From Budorcas taxicolor (Eukaryota; Chordata; Mammalia; Artiodactyla; Bovidae): 64,000 bases of DNA. The stretch spans positions 128,915,170-128,979,169 of the forward strand of contig NC_068910.1 in NCBI RefSeq assembly GCF_023091745.1. Reading direction: 5' to 3'. The position numbers and the translations under genes were made by a program. Positions 48,101-57,200 of the stretch are shown here, one piece after another (the first letter of the stretch is position 1; each line of letters begins with the position of its first letter). The notes beneath the pieces are model-generated. The model was not told the DNA's origin. It worked only from the letters and a program-made list of their open reading frames with translations, and ran no database searches.

Positions 48101-51100
48101 TTGGACCTGATGCACACCATAGTCTGTGCACCATGGTCTTCCGTGCTAGGCCAGCCATTCTCCAGTTCCTGATAGACTTGAAATCCAAGTGCTGTGGGGG
48201 AATTCCCTAAGACTGGCATACATTGCCTGCCTTAGAGGTGTGAGGCCACGTCGCTGGAGGGGTTCCTAATTATTGATTGACCTGGACACATTCCTGGAGG
48301 ATCCAGGCTAGCCCGGAGAGAATGGCTCCGGAAGGCTGAGGGATCCAGCCTCAGCTCACCCTGTGCAGATCATTGTTGTGAATATCCTGGGGTTATCCAG
48401 CCTGAAGGGTTCCAGAAAAAACTCCTGGGTAATGTGTGGTTCCTCCCCCTCCTTCACTCTCCCTCTTCCCATCCCTCAGCTGCCACTCAGAACTACAGCA
48501 GTCTGCCATTGCTTATATGAATGAAATGAAGATCATCTTGACAAAGTGTTAAAGTAGGTGTGGTTTCCCATAATAAAGCAAAACAACATTACTTCCTGCT
48601 CATCAGGCATATGTCACTGTTTCCCACGCATGTGATGGACCAGATGGTTAACAACCACTTTACACTCTCTGCTCAGCCTCATCTCCCACGAGATTTTCCT
48701 TTTTTTCTAAACACCTCAGGGATGCTAACTACTCATACTTCCAAGAATATTTTTCATGTTTCCTCACCCAATATCCCTTTGCCCAGACTATACTTTCTGC
48801 TTGGAAAGCCCTTCTCCAACTTATCAATCACTATTCTTCAGCTCAAACACTTCCTGTGCTCCAATGCACAGGATACAAATACCACTAAAAGAACTGTCAT
48901 ATAGATTGTCTTGCAAGTTGAAGACATCATTTCATAATTTCATATAAATACCCCTTGGGAGTGGGCTAGATAATCTGAAGAATGTATTTTCTGTCTACTT
49001 GTGTGTTTATCCCTGTCTGGATGGAGTTGCTGTATTCCAGGCCTCACCACAGTTGTTTGTAGAATGAACGGGTGCATGAATTCATCACTAAAAGGCTGGG
49101 TGCCACTGAACCCTGAAATGGCCTCCTCAGGGCCCTGCTGTCTTTGCTTCTTTATCTCCAGGGCTGGTGGAACAAGGTGGTGTCAAGATAGAGCCACTTC
49201 CCAGGGAGGTGAAGGTCTACCTGCTGACCGCTTCCATGGCTCCGTATTGTGGTGAGTGGGGAGGAACGCCCTGCTCAGCTTTGCCAGTGTGCTGACCTGC
49301 TGAGTTCAGGCTTCCATCTTGGGCTGTGTCCAGCCCAGCGTGGTAGCCAAAGTGGAAGGTGAAGAACTGGGGCAAAAAGGTCATGGAAAGTGACAGGTGG
49401 AGGGCAGCATCTCCTGGGCTTAGATAGAACCCAAACTTACCAGAGCCAGCCCAAATCATTGCTCTCTGGATAAGAACCTGGGGGCATCTTATCTTCCGGT
49501 CAGTATACTGACCTTCATTCCTCCCACCCCGCCACGGAATCCTGCCCTCCAGTGTGGGCTCTCTCTCTAGGGTGGTATTTGGGAGAATCTTTTGGGTTTC
49601 TTCTTCCTGCATACATTTCCCCCTCCTCGTTGCCCACCCTGCGTGTCTCCACTCTAGCAGCCCTCCTACATCAGGGTTCATGAGGAATAGTGAACCTTCA
49701 CATATATATTTCAACTGTTTACTGTGGCTCCTAACCACTGCATTTCATTGAAGCTAAGATGCCGGTGATCGTGAATGATGATTAATGTGAGAGAAAAGGG
49801 AGTCTTAGAATCTATAACATAAATTAAGGGCTGAACCATCCTCCTTCCAATGGTATTTGCATCTTATCTAGGTTGGCTATACTTCCTAACTTTTTTTTTT
49901 TTATCCTGGAGTCCTGTCTGCTTTATTGTGTGTTCAGAATAGAAGTATGCTGGTTTGGGTGGGAAATTATATGACCACCCTATTTCTAAATGACTTTTTG
50001 ATCACTGGTGTCTGGGCTGGTTGTTGGAGGGATGTTTGTGGCCATACCTTCCTGGTAGTAGAGGGCCTGAAGTTCAGGCTCTGTGGTCACCCAAACCTAA
50101 ATTGTTCTCGTATTCTCCGTTTACCTGCTGTGTGATCAGGAGTTCCTTAATCTTTCTGAACTTCTACATACTTATGTGGCAAACAGTACTTATTGCAAAG
50201 AATTGATTGTGAGGATAAAATAAAATACATAGCATACAGGCAAACACTGCACAGTGACTGGATTCAATAAGCAATAATTCCCTTCCCTCTGACAATGGGA
50301 AAATTTGGAAGCTGAGATGAGGGTGCTGGTAACTTCATTAGAGAGAATTCATGGCTACTTCTTAAGAATAAAGTGGGTCAGCTGTGGGCTTTTCACATCC
50401 ATCCTCTCATCTGACAACCCAGCCCCGAGCAGTGATGTGCCCAAGGCTCCGTGGGAGGGTGAAGAAGTCAGGATTCAACTCCGGTCTTCTGACTTCAAAA
50501 TCTTTACCCTGTCCACGCCATCACTGCTTGCCTCCGCACTCATATCTCTGCCCCCTCTTCCGAGAACCTGCTCTTTTCAGGCGTCTTTCTCAGTTACTCT
50601 TGGGTCCTTGCCACCGCTCAGAGGTCAGCCTGAGGCAGGATGCTTTGTCTGGGTCAGAGGCAGGGCTACAGGGACCCGACTTCCCATTTCTACTTCCAGC
50701 TCCAGGGCAGCTTTTGGTGCCTTCTCCCTGTCTGGACAGCCAGGGAGCCTGAGGCACACATGAAGGCTGAAGGCATTCTTAGATCCCTGCTGAGGGGAAT
50801 TCACTGAACCAGACTTTTTCTGTTTCATATTTGTTGTGAGATCCCCTCCCCATTCCCCCAGAAGTATGGTTATGTCTGTTCAAAGACCTCAGAGGGGCCT
50901 GCATCCTCTGAGCCTTCCATTCTGAGCATCAGAGATGGGCCCCTTCTCTCCTGGTGGGAGGGTATGTGTCGCCCACCTGGTACCCCACCTGACATCCATC
51001 TCATCCACTCCCAGGTCATTGTGGCACCAAGCTCCCACTCTCCAGCACTCTTGACCTGCCTCGGCCTCAGCACTGCTCACCAGGACAGCTGTCACCCTTG

Positions 51101-54100
51101 GCTTCTGCCAGGCAGGTGCCAGCATGGACAGAGAATCTGCTCCCAAAAAATCATTTTTCCAAAAATACTATTTTTCTCTTGTAGAGCAACATTTCACCCA
51201 GTGTTTTCTCTCCATCACCCCGTTCCTCACAGTGTACTATGAGGTGATGTTGGGGGTTACTGATTCCACATGAAGGAAGTGAGGCACAGAGAGGTTTGAT
51301 GACTTAGGCAAGACAACACAACTGGTAAGTGGCAGGGCCTCACCTTGGATCCAGTTCTCCTGGCAAACCTTCCAGGGCTCATGTGCTGTTGCCCTTGTCA
51401 TGCCCAGAGCAGGTAGGAATTTCACTACCAGTTCCCATCCACCAATGTTAGCAGACCTGGCCCTCCTAGGGCTTCCAGAGTAATCAGAGAAGAGATCAGC
51501 AGAACCTTAGGAAACTGTCTTGATCACTGATACCTGCTGGTAAAGTGATATATCCAACTCAGCACAGAGAATTAGATTCCTAAAACTATGTAAGGTAGAC
51601 TTTTTTTTTCCCACATTTTGATTATCCACTCCTGTTTAGCCCTTGCCCGTCAACATAACACTCTGCATCCACAGTAAACAACTAAGAAAGAGAGACGGGG
51701 GGACGCGGCAGCTGCTGTTCCGCTCTATGGAGGGGCAGAGTGCAGTGCTCTCCTATCTTCTTGTGGGTTCTTGGCAGGAGTCCGGTTGCTAACCCCATGA
51801 GCCCATATGGATCACGTCATTACTTCAACTTGGGCTGTCGCCCTAAATCCACTTAGCCCCTCCTCCCAATAATCACCCATAAAACATAACAAATGAACAA
51901 AGAACGGGTAGGGCAGAGGTGAAGGACTACCCCTCTAGCTATGTCCCAGCCATCAGAGGAGTCTGTGAAAATGCTGAGACCAAAGTCACAGCCAGCTGCC
52001 GCCAGATGGGCTTACCCCTTATTGAGGAAGGGCTAGGGTGTTGGGGAAGCTGCAGTCCTTCTTAACCTCTCCTGACAGAGGGACCGCAGACCCAGGGGTA
52101 TCACCATGAACCAGGCTGCTCACCCACTCTGTGCAGACAGTACCAGCTCTGAGAGCCCCAGTTTCAGCGCTGCCCAGGAGGGCGGCCCCCAGCCACCACA
52201 GGGAGGGCCACAGTCATCTCCTGCACATATGGTGGATTTCCTGACACTGTGTGCATGCTAGGGGGGAGGGGCATTGCTATATTTTATGAGTTAATTATTT
52301 AGTATAAGATAGACACTGTTTGGTTTTCAGAATCACACCATCAGGATAATGTTGCCAAACAGAGAGGAAAGGCACATTCTAGGATTATAAGTGATAATGA
52401 AAACTATCATGTATTGAATGATTCCTAGGCACAGACTGTCTAAGGACTTTATATGTATTAACTCATTTAATTCTCATTCAGAACTGTGAGGTATGTAATT
52501 TTGTTATCCCAATTTACACTTGGCAACAGAGGATGATATAGTTAAGATAGCATCACCGACTCAAAGCACAAGAATCTGAGCAAACTCCAGGAGACTGAAG
52601 GACAGGGAAGCCTGGTGTGCTGCAGTCCATGCGGTCTCAAAGAGTAGAACGCAACTGGGCAGCTGAACACAATTTAGACTTGAGGAAGCTGAGAACCTGT
52701 GATGAGAGGTAACTGTGCCCAGGCACACAGCTGCTAAGGGTTAGAGTGAGATTTCTAACTGCTGTGCTGCTCTCTGGGATGTTTCATGCATTGCACCCAC
52801 TGACCTCTGGCCCAGCTGTCTGCTCTGCTTTGGTTTCCCAGTGCATCACAGCCTCGTGGAGTTTCACTTGCAGGAGCCAAGAAACAAGGACACCTGCATC
52901 ACAGTCACTTTCCTTAGCGGCAGTGTCACCTCCTCGGTCAAGATCACCATGTACGTAAGGGTGCCGCACGGCTGGTTTCTCTCCTTTTACATACACGCAT
53001 CCCAGGACATGCTCTGTGTGGTCACTGATGGGTGGGCAGAGCCAACTGGGCCAGGGGTGGGGGTGAGGGTGGCACCTACCACAGATGGACCCACAGACAC
53101 ATGCCAGGCAACTGTTCCAGGTTCAGGATGAGTATTGGGCCCAAGAAGAGTGTATTCAGACAATAGCAGGCAGGCAGCAGTAAGGGAACATCCCAACAGG
53201 GGGTGAGAATGTGGGAACTAGGCCCCTGGCAGGACGTTGTGTCAGGAATCCAGGCAGGGGCATCAGAGATGCCAGCAAGTAGGAGGACCTCAGCCATTGG
53301 CCCAAGCAGGGCTGGTGAGAACCTGGGAAGCCCCTACTCCTGGATGGGGAGGGATGGGGGGAGTGGGGAGGGAGCTATCAGTGTGGGTTACCAGAGAAGA
53401 CTCCCAAACAGAGGGTAACTTAGCCAGGGAGTGCCAGGTAAGGGCCAGTGGGGTTGATGCCCAATGGTGCCAGTCCCTGGAACTGGGGCTGATTTTCCTC
53501 CTTTGTGGAGTCACACTTGAGCCAAGCAGCTGGTGGGACCAGGCTTGAGGCAAGCAGGCAGAGAGCCTCAACTGTAGGGAGCTGCAAGCCTGGCAAGGGA
53601 GAGCAACTCAGCAGCTGTGGTGCATGTTTCTTTAAAAAGCCATTGATTAGTTACTCACAAGCAGTAGGAAGCAGACTAACCAGATAAATCTCTGCCTCAG
53701 TCAAGGTTTAGTCTGGAAACTAGAGCCCAAGCCAGGCAATCCAACAGAAGGAATTTAACACAAGGAGCTAATTACAAATATGTTGGGAGAACTGAAGACC
53801 CAACAGAGGATGGGGAAGCAATGCAGAGCTCAGCAACAGGAGTCATTCCCACTCTAGGGCCACAGGGACAAAGCCAAGTGGTGCTGGTAGAACCGAGTAG
53901 GGATGGGGGGTGGGAAGGGTGAGTGATTGGCAGGAGCTCAGAATCACTGTCTGAAGCAGCCTCCCACTCATGCCTGGGAACCTGAGGAATGTAGCTTCCA
54001 GCAGGAGGGGTACAGTGCAAACAGGGGTGTGATCAGTGCCCATACATGCAAATGCACAATTGTCAGCAGTGACAGGGGCTGTGAGAACAAAGAAGACGGA

Positions 54101-56859
54101 GCCTGACTAAGTGTGGAGAAACAGTGTTTGAGTAGAGTTTTGAAGGTTTGGGAGGATCCTTCCCCCCAGCCCATGGGTTCGTGAGATGTGACCCTGGAGG
54201 CAGTGGTATCAGGCATGGGGACAAGAGGCTGGGGGGGCTAGTCAGGGCCAGACCGTGCCACCCCTGGAGGACAGGGGAGGGACCTGGGGTTTTATCCTGA
54301 GAGCAGTTTGGAGAGCTGCTGGAAATTTTAAACAGGAGAGCGACAGGATCAGATCTGGGTTTGGAAACACTTCTCGGGCTTCAGGGATGCAGATTAACTG
54401 TGCTGTCAGGGAAGATGAGTTTCCTCTTGGAGGAGTGCACGTCTGGACTACCAAACCTCTGCCACCAGGCAGGGTTCCAACTCTCCCAGGCCACACAGCA
54501 CATGACAGCAGGCAGTTAGGACCCCCACACAGACCTGGGGTGCCCACGTAAGCCTTGCAGATTATACAGCTGAGTAGTTTTCATTAGATCAGTTCAAGAT
54601 CATGTTAACTTCTACAAGTGGGTTTCTATCACCTCTCCAGCCCTCCTCTCTGTTGGGTAGATGAGCCAACACTTGCAGGAATCATGATAATGACTGGCTG
54701 ATTGTTAGAATAACCTGGAGAGCTTTAAAGACTGCTGACAGCAAGCCCCGGCCCAGACCAGTCACAGAATCTCCAGGCATGGCCTCACCTCCTACACTTT
54801 GAGAAGCTTCCTGAGTAATTGGAATGGGTATCCAAAGCTTTCTTCTTCTCCCCAAAGAGACTTGCATTACTGTTTCGAAAAACATGATTACTTCAATTCC
54901 TTGGGTTTTGTTTCCTCTTGCAGAACAGAAATTGAAAAGAAGGGAAGGGGGTTTATGTGTGGTCTTTCCCCTACTTTTTATAAATTTGTGAAACCCCAAG
55001 ATTTCCTTCCAATTAGAAAATGGACCCAGGTCAAGTCCCCAGGCTACCACAACTAGTCCTTCTAGTTTCCAAGCTTTCCATCCAAGCAGCCTCTTAAAGT
55101 GAACAGTTTTGTTATTTTTCCTCTGAAATAAACACTTTTGAAATCAAAAGAAAAAAAAATGGAATAGCTTTTATACAAAGTTTTATGGGATCTTCCTCAA
55201 AAGGACAAAACAAACTATATGACTAACCCTGGGTTAGAAAGTACACGCAGAAGACATTTCCTCAGCACGCAGAGGCCAGAAAGGAAAGGGAACCATGCTC
55301 GGCTTAGACAATACCCGATGGCATTCTGAGGGGAAAGCAGCACCCTTGGGAGCTCCCTCTTTCTCACAGTCCCTCTTTCTGAGCCCAGAGGAGCCTGCCC
55401 CTGAGGGGCAGCTCAGGGCAGGGCACTGGGAGCAGGGGCTGAGGCTCAGACCTAGGGCTGGGTGACACCAAAGCCACAGCCGGAAGGAGACCACACCTGG
55501 AGTCCACCCCAGCTCTGATTGGCCTCAAGGCCTATTACTCTTGCCTGGGAAATCCCATGGACAGAGGAGCGTGGTTGGCTACAGTCCATGGGGTCACAAA
55601 GAGTCAGACATGACTGAGCGACTTCACTTTCACACGTTCATACTCAGTCTGAATAGAGAGAGTAGTCTTCACACAAAATTCTTAGAACTCAACATCCTGG
55701 AAGAGGCCTCTGACCTGAGAGTAAATATCTTCACTAACCTGAATTTAGATCATCACTAACTAGGACACTTACCCTGATGTGTAAATCCTGGAGCTACTGT
55801 TTTGCTGCAGGATCCACCTGTTTACTTTCAAAAATCAACACCTATTTTTTGCTTCATGTTCAAAGCTGTGGGGTGCAGGCAAGGTGCTGGTAAGGATGAT
55901 GCAGAGGACTGTGTGCCCACCTCCCAGGAACTAACTGACCGGGCTACCCACAGAGCCCATGGGGGCCAAGGGGGAGCCAAGGCCAAATGTGTGACAGTAA
56001 GTGACTTTCCCTTTCCCTTCCAGACCTAAACAGCAGCGTGTTGGGAAAGGAGTCCTAGCTCACCCCAGCCCTCAGTGCCAGATAAACCAGGTGAAGCTCA
56101 AGCTTCAGGCTTCCCACCGGGTTTGGAAAAAAGACCAGACGACCATCATCGGGAGGTTCTGCACCGCTCCGCTACCTGTCAATGACAAGTAAGCCCCAGA
56201 TCCACCCCACCCCAAACACACCCACCAGGACCAGGCTGACCTCAGATGTGACACTTGTTGAGGTGCAGTTTCATCATGAGGATAAGCTTCCTTGATGGGG
56301 AGATGACAGACACCGAGGGTGTCCTGAACCTCCTGCAGGGCCATCTTGGGTTGGGATGCTAAGAAGCCAAAGAGGGTGGACTTTAATTCCCCATTCCCAC
56401 TTTAATATAAGGAACTCCATTTTATCGGATATATATGTTTTATGTATCTGTTCTATTTAGTTTCCTCTGTAAAGTTTTATTGAAACAAAGGTTGCTCATT
56501 CCATACTTCCCCTTCTCCAGCCTCTGCTGGTCACAGTCATGGGTGTGAACACGGAATTCTTATCCCCTTTGCACCACCTCTAGCAGGCATTTAGAGTATG
56601 TCTTACCACACCTGGCCCTTGGAGGACAGGCGTGGACTCCTGTAGTAATCTTCCCAGAGATGATTGTAGACCTGACGTCAGTGAAACACAAGATCTCACA
56701 ATTCTGAACCTTCTCTCCTGACCAGCCAGGAACCTGCCCTGAGCACACACCCTCTTGTTTCTCTTCTTTTGCAGCAAAAAGATGGTCTGCTTACCTGAGC
56801 CAATGAACTTACAAGCAAGTGAGACTGTGTCTCATGACCTGAAAATAACCTGTATATAG
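30101..56859 (+). CDS. PLA1A: Phosphatidylserine-specific phospholipase A1, eleven coding exons, 456 aa
   Basis: PLA1A (PS-PLA1) is a secreted pancreatic-lipase-family enzyme. It hydrolyses the sn-1 acyl chain of phosphatidylserine and makes lysophosphatidylserine, a lipid mediator. Coding exons: 30101-30173, 38924-39125, 40891-41068, 41585-41693, 43211-43312, 45762-45851, 47605-47772, 49162-49251, 52842-52950, 56024-56188, 56775-56859 (1371 bases, 456 codons plus stop, the human length as I recall it). A Trp/Leu-rich signal peptide (residues 1-25) ends before DAPPTP. HGF at 89-91 fits the oxyanion loop. Ser166 in GISLGAH, Asp190 in LDPAGPEY and His260 in CDHMRA form the triad. C245 and C258 bracket a short lid, the feature that separates PLA1-type enzymes from triglyceride lipases. 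Every junction is GT-AG and in phase. Oddities are a cysteine at 356, a missing cysteine at 449, and a changed set of N-glycosylation motifs. Confidence 0.96.
30930..31045 (-). repeat. L2-like fragment, antisense
   Basis: cttttctgctcttcacgtct then ccaggaaagcttccatgatt fits antisense L2. It is short and diverged. Confidence 0.4.
31085..31266 (-). mobile_element. Bov-tA SINE, antisense
   Basis: aatcactcagttatgtctga to gagcccccagggaagccag. The BovA body has lost part of the actggagtgggttgcc block by deletion. A short TG run precedes it. Confidence 0.88.
31869..31999 (-). mobile_element. BovA SINE, antisense
   Basis: ggtgctgctactaagttgct starts it, then ctgactctttgcaaccctgt, tccaggcaagaatactgcag and gccatttccttttcc. 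It is a single unit with no tRNA head. Confidence 0.88.
32050..32128 (+). mobile_element. Mariner-type MITE, palindromic, with TA target sites
   Basis: The element starts ttgggttggccaaaaagttc and ends gaacttttggccaacccaa, giving near-perfect terminal inverted repeats, with TA on both sides. It is 79 bases long and has no transposase. The arms pair over about 30 bases around a short loop, so the PLA1A pre-mRNA would carry a hairpin here. Confidence 0.9.
32190..32735 (-). repeat. Decayed LINE (L1/HAL1-like) sequence, antisense
   Basis: T-rich text with tttctgattcagttttagga and ccaatgcatttgtctatgaa resembles antisense L1/HAL1 coding sequence. It is heavily mutated and has no ORF. Confidence 0.45.
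32737..33000 (+). mobile_element. Bov-A2 SINE (two BovA units)
   Basis: Unit one runs from caccccactccagtactctt to tgactgagcgacttcacttt. Unit two starts at ggagaaggaaatggcaaccc and ends in gacttagcagtagcagcatg. This is the dimer layout typical of Bov-A2. Confidence 0.92.
33185..33420 (-). repeat. Old L1 3'-region fragment, antisense
   Basis: aaataaatttgttattgaag then gtacaacatatatacaaaaa and gaatgatcatccagatcaag follow the antisense old L1 3' pattern. Confidence 0.55.
33909..34066 (-). mobile_element. CHR-type SINE, antisense
   Basis: tatttatttcactgtgctga starts it; accagggattgaacccagcc and ggaccaccagggaagtccct end it. A full antisense copy. Confidence 0.88.
34070..34900 (-). repeat. L1 ORF2 remnant, antisense
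   Basis: tcatctgcaaatattggcaa, taggactagaacttccagtc and the ttaatagaagcactgatagc block correspond to the reverse-transcriptase region of L1 ORF2 on the minus strand. Many stops and indels make it a dead copy. Confidence 0.65.
35002..35226 (+). mobile_element. Bov-A2 SINE (two BovA units)
   Basis: A partial unit (ggaggagcctggtgggctgc to ttagcatgcatgcatac) is followed by a full one (ggagaaggaactggcaaccc to gacttagcagcagcagcagc). Confidence 0.92.
35509..35695 (-). mobile_element. Bov-tA SINE, antisense
   Basis: gttcagtcatgtctgactct to ctctaccagctgagcca, with ggcaagaatactggagtggg inside. It faces the Bov-A2 at 35002-35226 about 280 bases away. Confidence 0.9.
36060..36306 (-). mobile_element. 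Bov-A2 SINE, antisense
   Basis: A gctgctgctgctgctgccaa start (complement of the CAG-type tail) precedes two antisense BovA bodies joined by gtgaaaagtcaaagtgaagt. Confidence 0.92.
36540..36990 (-). repeat. Decayed LINE (L1/HAL1-like) sequence, antisense
   Basis: AT-rich text with tattgcattggttttattgt and ctctaatttctattgtgatt resembles antisense LINE coding sequence. The assignment is by texture and a few phrases only. Confidence 0.4.
38010..38640. repeat. Old mammalian repeat, split by a Bov-tA
   Basis: Starts near gttgtaagaaagtgccagag and gcttaaacaacagaagttta, and ends near tcaacacatgaatttatggg and catgacaat. It is the same family as 19870-20262. The sense Bov-tA at 38302-38502 lies inside it. 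Confidence 0.6.
38302..38502 (+). mobile_element. Bov-tA SINE
   Basis: ggccttcccaggtggctcag is the tRNA-like head; tccatggggttggaaaagcg and cggacatgactgagc end the BovA body. Confidence 0.92.
38924..39125 (+). CDS. PLA1A: PLA1A exon 2
   Basis: Acceptor ttcttctag at 38915-38923; donor GTGGGA at 39126 (weak). It codes residues 25-92 and holds the new N34-C-T sequon, the N79-A-T sequon and the HGF motif at 89-91. Confidence 0.95.
39126..40890 (+). other. PLA1A: PLA1A intron 2
   Basis: Runs GTGGGA to cacatctag. A short AC run lies near 40755. Apart from MIR-like phrases I see no clear transposon or exon. Confidence 0.85.
40891..41068 (+). CDS. PLA1A: PLA1A exon 3
   Basis: Codes residues 92-151 (LGTKPSWID, then NVIAVDWVYGS) and ends in phase 0 before GTAGGT. 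The core strand and helix of the lipase fold before the nucleophile elbow are here. Confidence 0.95.
41069..41584 (+). other. PLA1A: PLA1A intron 3
   Basis: Runs GTAGGT to tgttctag. 41180-41290 resembles a sense MIR (cttaccacttactgtgctga and gaacctctctgagactct). Nothing else is recognised. Confidence 0.8.
41585..41693 (+). CDS. PLA1A: PLA1A exon 4, catalytic serine
   Basis: Codes residues 152-187 and one base of Gly188. It contains the nucleophile elbow GISLGAH with Ser166. The donor is GTAACA, a weak match to consensus. Confidence 0.96.
41850..42060 (+). repeat. MIR SINE fragment
   Basis: ctgagcctcagtttctacaa and ctctaaaatgggttgtgaca are the typical MIR 3' half. Confidence 0.65.
42241..42467 (-). 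mobile_element. Bov-tA SINE, antisense
   Basis: gtggcttcagtcatgtctga to caccagctgggaagtcc. Full-length antisense copy. Confidence 0.92.
42607..42838 (+). mobile_element. Bov-tA SINE
   Basis: ggcttcccaggtggcattag to caacttagcatgcatgcac. Full-length sense copy about 140 bases from an antisense one. Confidence 0.92.
43211..43312 (+). CDS. PLA1A: PLA1A exon 5, catalytic aspartate
   Basis: Codes residues 188-221 plus one base of Asn222. Asp190 lies in GLDPAGPEYTR. VEAIHTDTD precedes the GTGAGC donor. Confidence 0.96.
43313..45761 (+). other. PLA1A: PLA1A intron 5
   Basis: Contains MIR/L2-like old repeat text (about 43850-44110 and 44400-45090: gttcaataaatatttatttg, then gaggaaaatctgtccaagga) and a 14-15-base tandem duplication at 45181. 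No young SINE is present. The acceptor is ttcttgcag. Confidence 0.75.
45762..45851 (+). CDS. PLA1A: PLA1A exon 6, start of lid
   Basis: Codes residues 222-251 plus one base of Gly252: NLGIRIPVGHVDYF, then GGQDQPGC with C245, the first lid cysteine. The donor is GTCAGA. Confidence 0.95.
45852..47604 (+). other. PLA1A: PLA1A intron 6
   Basis: An AT-rich intron with no SINE or LINE that I can name. 46330-46800 is unusually AT-rich and 47370-47440 is A-rich. It ends ccttgttcag. Confidence 0.8.
47605..47772 (+). CDS. PLA1A: PLA1A exon 7, catalytic histidine
   Basis: Codes residues 252-307 plus one base of Gly308. C258 closes the lid and His260 follows in CDHMRAVHLY. The cysteine-rich CLDCFNPFLLSCP stretch is intact. 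The donor is GTAAAT. Confidence 0.96.
47773..49161 (+). other. PLA1A: PLA1A intron 7
   Basis: Contains an antisense L2 (48640-48960). The rest is unassigned. The acceptor is ttatctccag. Confidence 0.8.
48640..48960 (-). repeat. L2 LINE fragment, antisense
   Basis: tgcccagactatactttctg, cttggaaagcccttctccaa and agctcaaacacttcctgtgc follow the antisense L2 3' order. Confidence 0.65.
49162..49251 (+). CDS. PLA1A: PLA1A exon 8
   Basis: Codes residues 308-337 plus one base of Val338 (GLVEQGGVKIEPLP, then VKVYLLT). It links the lipase domain to the C-terminal domain. The donor is GTGAGT. Confidence 0.95.
50090..50290 (+). repeat. MIR SINE
   Basis: ctgctgtgtgatcaggagtt, then ttgtgaggataaaataaaat and agtgactggattcaataagc follow the MIR order from core to end. 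Confidence 0.65.
51268..51362 (-). repeat. MIR SINE fragment, antisense
   Basis: gaagtgaggcacagagaggt then gacaacacaactggtaagtg is the antisense MIR core. Confidence 0.65.
52380..52765 (-). repeat. MIR SINE split by BovB, antisense
   Basis: ggactttatatgtattaact, tcatttaattctcattcaga, then after the BovB piece tgaggaagctgagaacctgt and cacacagctgctaagggtta. The two halves read as one antisense MIR. Confidence 0.6.
52547..52672 (+). mobile_element. BovB LINE 3' tail
   Basis: atagcatcaccgactcaaag to aactgggcagctgaacac, with ggcctggtgtgctgc-like text. This is the last ~125 bases of BovB, strongly mutated. Confidence 0.85.
52842..52950 (+). CDS. PLA1A: PLA1A exon 9
   Basis: Codes from the split Val338 to the first two bases of Ile374. 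The reading AT|A CCT AAA across the junction restores ITIPKQQ, which fixes the donor at GTACGT (52951). A second donor, GTAAGG, lies four bases further on; using it would put TAA in frame. Cys356 replaces the usual Asn. Confidence 0.92.
52951..56023 (+). other. PLA1A: PLA1A intron 9
   Basis: Runs GTACGT to cccttccag. It includes a GC-richer, repeat-like tract at 53.0-54.5 kb, similar in wording to 22755-23145 in part, and a BovA fragment (55533-55636). No further exon is recognised. Confidence 0.75.
55533..55636 (+). mobile_element. BovA SINE fragment
   Basis: tattactcttgcctgggaaa to gcgacttcactttcac, the 3' part of a BovA unit in sense orientation. Confidence 0.88.
56024..56188 (+). CDS. 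PLA1A: PLA1A exon 10
   Basis: Codes residues 374-428 plus two bases of Asn429 (PKQQRVGKG, CQINQVKLKLQ, RVWKKDQTTIIG). The donor GTAAGC is strong. Confidence 0.95.
56189..56774 (+). other. PLA1A: PLA1A intron 10
   Basis: A 586-base intron, GTAAGC to tcttttgcag. No repeat or exon was recognised. Confidence 0.85.
56775..56859 (+). CDS. PLA1A: PLA1A exon 11, C-terminus
   Basis: Codes residues 429-456 (KKMVCLPEPMNLQAS, then DLKITCI) and TAG at 56857. His449 stands where I recall cysteine in human PLA1A. Confidence 0.95.
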
Positions 56860-57200
56860 TATACGGGCAGGATACATCCCCCCGGATTGGGAGTGGGGGA
56901 TGATGGGCATTCAACTTATTCTACACCATTAAGACTAAGAAAGAATGCAGAAGTCTTGTTTACTTTCTCCATAATTAACCACCTTAGAGGGGAGAGAGAG
57001 GGCTCATTTTACAGAGCTTTATCTCCATTGTCAGTTGAAAGAGTTTTACAAAGATACCATTTCAACCTTCCTATTCATGCTTAACTGCAATTGCCCCATA
57101 TGCTTGGACAACTGTACCTAGGATTCAATAGAAACATATACAGGAGAAATACTTTTTTTTTTTTTTTTAAATAAAACTATGGAGTATCTGAATCATTCAA
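56860..57200 (+). terminator. PLA1A: PLA1A 3' UTR and poly(A) signal
   Basis: The first AATAAA after the stop is at 57170-57175, just after a 17-T run, with T/G-rich text downstream (57198-57240). Cleavage is expected near 57190-57205, giving a 3' UTR of about 330-345 bases, a plausible length for this gene. Confidence 0.8.

Larger units (their letters stand above)
49252..52841 (+). other. PLA1A: PLA1A intron 8
   Basis: Holds MIR copies at 50090-50290 (sense), 50400-50540 (antisense) and 51268-51362 (antisense), and a MIR (52380-52760) cut by a BovB tail (52547-52672). The stretch at 51600-52260 is GC-richer and unclassified. I found no extra exon with both splice sites. Confidence 0.75.

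Noticed and set aside
49217..49738. A 173-codon open frame on the minus strand
   Set aside because: It lies antisense over PLA1A exon 8 and its intron, has no family resemblance, and is explained by chance.
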